Shown piece by piece: positions 41,984 to 43,338 of a stretch of 43,338 nucleotides of DNA. The translations under genes and the position numbers were made by a program. Location: assembly GCA_001579985.1 (NCBI GenBank), contig LRSR01004061.1, forward strand, positions 1 through 43,338. Direction: 5' to 3'. Position 1 is the first letter of the stretch. Every line of letters begins with the position of its first letter. Below the pieces are notes generated by a model. The model was not told the DNA's origin. It was given only the letters and a program-made list of their open reading frames with translations, and did no database searches. This DNA is from Hypsibius dujardini. Its lineage: Eukaryota; Tardigrada; Eutardigrada; Parachela; Hypsibiidae.

Positions 41984-42794
41984 GCTTTTCTACTTTCTCC
42001 TGGGTGTGTTCACGTGCTTCATTGCTTCGCTTTACATTTACTTTTTTCTTCGCTTTTCCCCTCTGTGTTTCTGGCTGTGTATCTATGTCCTATTTGATGC
42101 TTTGTTGGATTAAAATTAATTCCTGTACAGTGTAAACGTGCCCGGCTGAAAGCAATGGTCTCGAATCATTTTCGCCTACTAGGAAGACGCGGACCTGCTC
42201 GCAATGTTACAGCAACGCGATCTGACGCACTTCCGAATTGACGGAGACGGTGTCGGAAGATGAAGCCGATGCTTAAACATCACCGAATTTATTTTTATTA
42301 AAATCGCCGATCTCCATAAGAGCCACAAAAAATGCATCAACCATCCGGGAATGCGCGCCGCCCTTCCGGCTTTGACCGTGAATATTGCAAGGCGCTTTGT
42401 GATAGGTCGCATAGAACGACTCAGTTACAGAAACTTAAGAGAATTTACAAGAAAAGTAGCTCCAGAGCGAGAGAGAGAGAGAGAGAAAGAAAAAACTAGA
42501 CTATGTAATGGTAGTGAGTGAAGATATGCACAAAAAGTCCCCACCAAAAGTCGGTCTCTGGAAAGCCCCAGCGGGAAACACAAGAATACAGTAGTATACA
42601 GTAGAACAGTTAAAACCATGAATAATCCACTACCCGTCCAGCGTATCCACAAATAAAGATTCTATTTATCCTCAAAACGATATCAGATTTAAATAATAAC
42701 ATGAACTAAAGACAGCCTGAAGGTTAAGGGTATATTCACGAAAGCAAGACACTTCCAGGAGCGTCAGGGAGGACCGTGTCGACGAGGACGATTA
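41984..42794. other. Tail-to-tail gap between PSMD1 and the FYVE gene
   Basis: Both 3' UTRs should lie here. ATTAAA at 42109-42114 suits PSMD1. TTTATT at 42288-42293 (AATAAA on the minus strand), with another AATAAA-like word near 42650, suits the FYVE gene. A GA-rich run occurs at 42465-42490. No coding exon is seen. Confidence 0.5.
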
Positions 42795-43338
42795 CTAGGC
42801 ATGCGTCGGCTGAGGATTGCTGGCAGCAGCGTGATGCCGCCTGTTCACCAGGGATTTTATGCCGTTGTTTTGTTTATGATGCTCCAAGTAGCAGGTCCGA
42901 CAGACTCTCACGGGGGTGTAGAGTCGATCTTGAGGTAAAGGGATCTGGTAGTCCGAGCAGTGACTACAGAACACCAGGCCACACTTGCGACAATGATGTT
43001 TTCTTTTCCCCAGCCAGAACCGTGAATTGCAGCTGTTGCAGGTGGTCACGCATTGATCAGGGACCCAAGGTGTTGTCTGGGAAGGCAAAATATGCATGCC
43101 GTGAAGAACTTAGGGTGGCTTCAAATTCGCATACCTGCGCTTCCTTGTCGTCAATGTTGTCCCAACTGACGTCAGATCCACAGGATGTGCCATAAGCATA
43201 ATGGTCGACAGCGTCTGTGCCCAGGCCGGGTCCGTCACTCAAGGGAGGATGGTCATCCGAATAGGAATCTCTTCTGTTGTGACTGGGAGTGCCGTTGCTG
43301 TAGCCGTTATGATGGCGCAGGGAAGACTTCACCGAGCC
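42795..43338 (-). CDS. MTMR3/4: C-terminus of an MTMR3/4-type myotubularin phosphatase with FYVE finger (partial)
   Basis: Only the last two exons are inside the window: 43338-43135 (open at the edge) and 43076-42795, joined in phase 0, about 161 residues. The final exon encodes a complete FYVE zinc finger that binds PI3P on endosomes: WVPD, CNSCNSRFW, KRKHHCRKCG, FCSHCSDYQIPLP, then RVCRTCY. All eight zinc-binding cysteine/histidine positions look present. FYVE at the extreme C-terminus, the FWL..RKHHCR..G.VFC spacing and an Ala/Ser tail match MTMR3/MTMR4 better than EEA1, HRS or SARA. The upstream exon is Ser/Asp/His-rich linker (DSYSDDHPPLSD). The phosphatase domain lies outside the window, so the family call rests on the finger and its position. 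Confidence 0.8.

Overview
This is nuclear genomic DNA from a compact, intron-rich invertebrate animal. All eight recognisable genes are metazoan, every intron I could place is GT-AG, and a gene occurs about every 5 kb. Clean foldback transposons and TCTG/CAGA microsatellites fill the introns and gaps. A small-genome ecdysozoan, perhaps a tardigrade, would fit, but nothing in the sequence proves the taxon. There is no prokaryotic, CRISPR, plasmid or phage signal.

Layout: (1) 824-10113 (+), a Misshapen/TNIK/MINK/MAP4K4-type STE20 kinase with a C-terminal citron homology (CNH) domain. (2) 10114-13742, gene-free and repeat-rich. (3) 13743-16644 (+), a RalGPS-type exchange factor (RasGEF plus PH). 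(4) 16645-19195, inverted and tandem repeats with some unassigned ORF fragments. (5) 19196-21847 (-), PSMD12/Rpn5 of the 19S proteasome lid. (6) 22950-25078 (+), an ING-family protein with a C-terminal PHD finger, divergent from PSMD12. (7) 25985-32315 (-), a TAO kinase, tail to tail with ING. (8) 32316-36388, gene-free. (9) 36389-37218 (-), SDHAF2, divergent from (10) 38473-41983 (+), PSMD1/Rpn2 of the 19S base. (11) 42795 to the window edge (-), the C-terminus of an MTMR3/4-type phosphatase with a FYVE finger.

I rebuilt exon by exon structures for the seven complete genes. Reading phases close at every junction and the protein lengths (about 1362, 522, 463, 386, 905, 175 and 937 aa) are close to those of the animal families or plausible for them. 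The genes are housekeeping and signalling genes: two STE20 kinases, a Ral GEF, two 19S proteasome subunits, a histone-mark reader, a complex II assembly factor and a phosphoinositide phosphatase. They do not form one pathway. PSMD12/ING and SDHAF2/PSMD1 each share a short divergent intergenic region.

The unusual content is mostly non-coding: a near-ideal piggyBac-type MITE with TTAA flanks; several TA-flanked foldback elements in introns and gaps; a fifth MITE family that includes a tandem dimer with a 9-10 bp direct repeat at all three junctions; (TCTG)n arrays that nearly always lie in transcript sense inside introns; unpaired 3' splice sites shortly before the ATG in six of seven complete genes; and three tandem potential hairpins that begin at the ING stop codon. 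I found no clearly new protein system.
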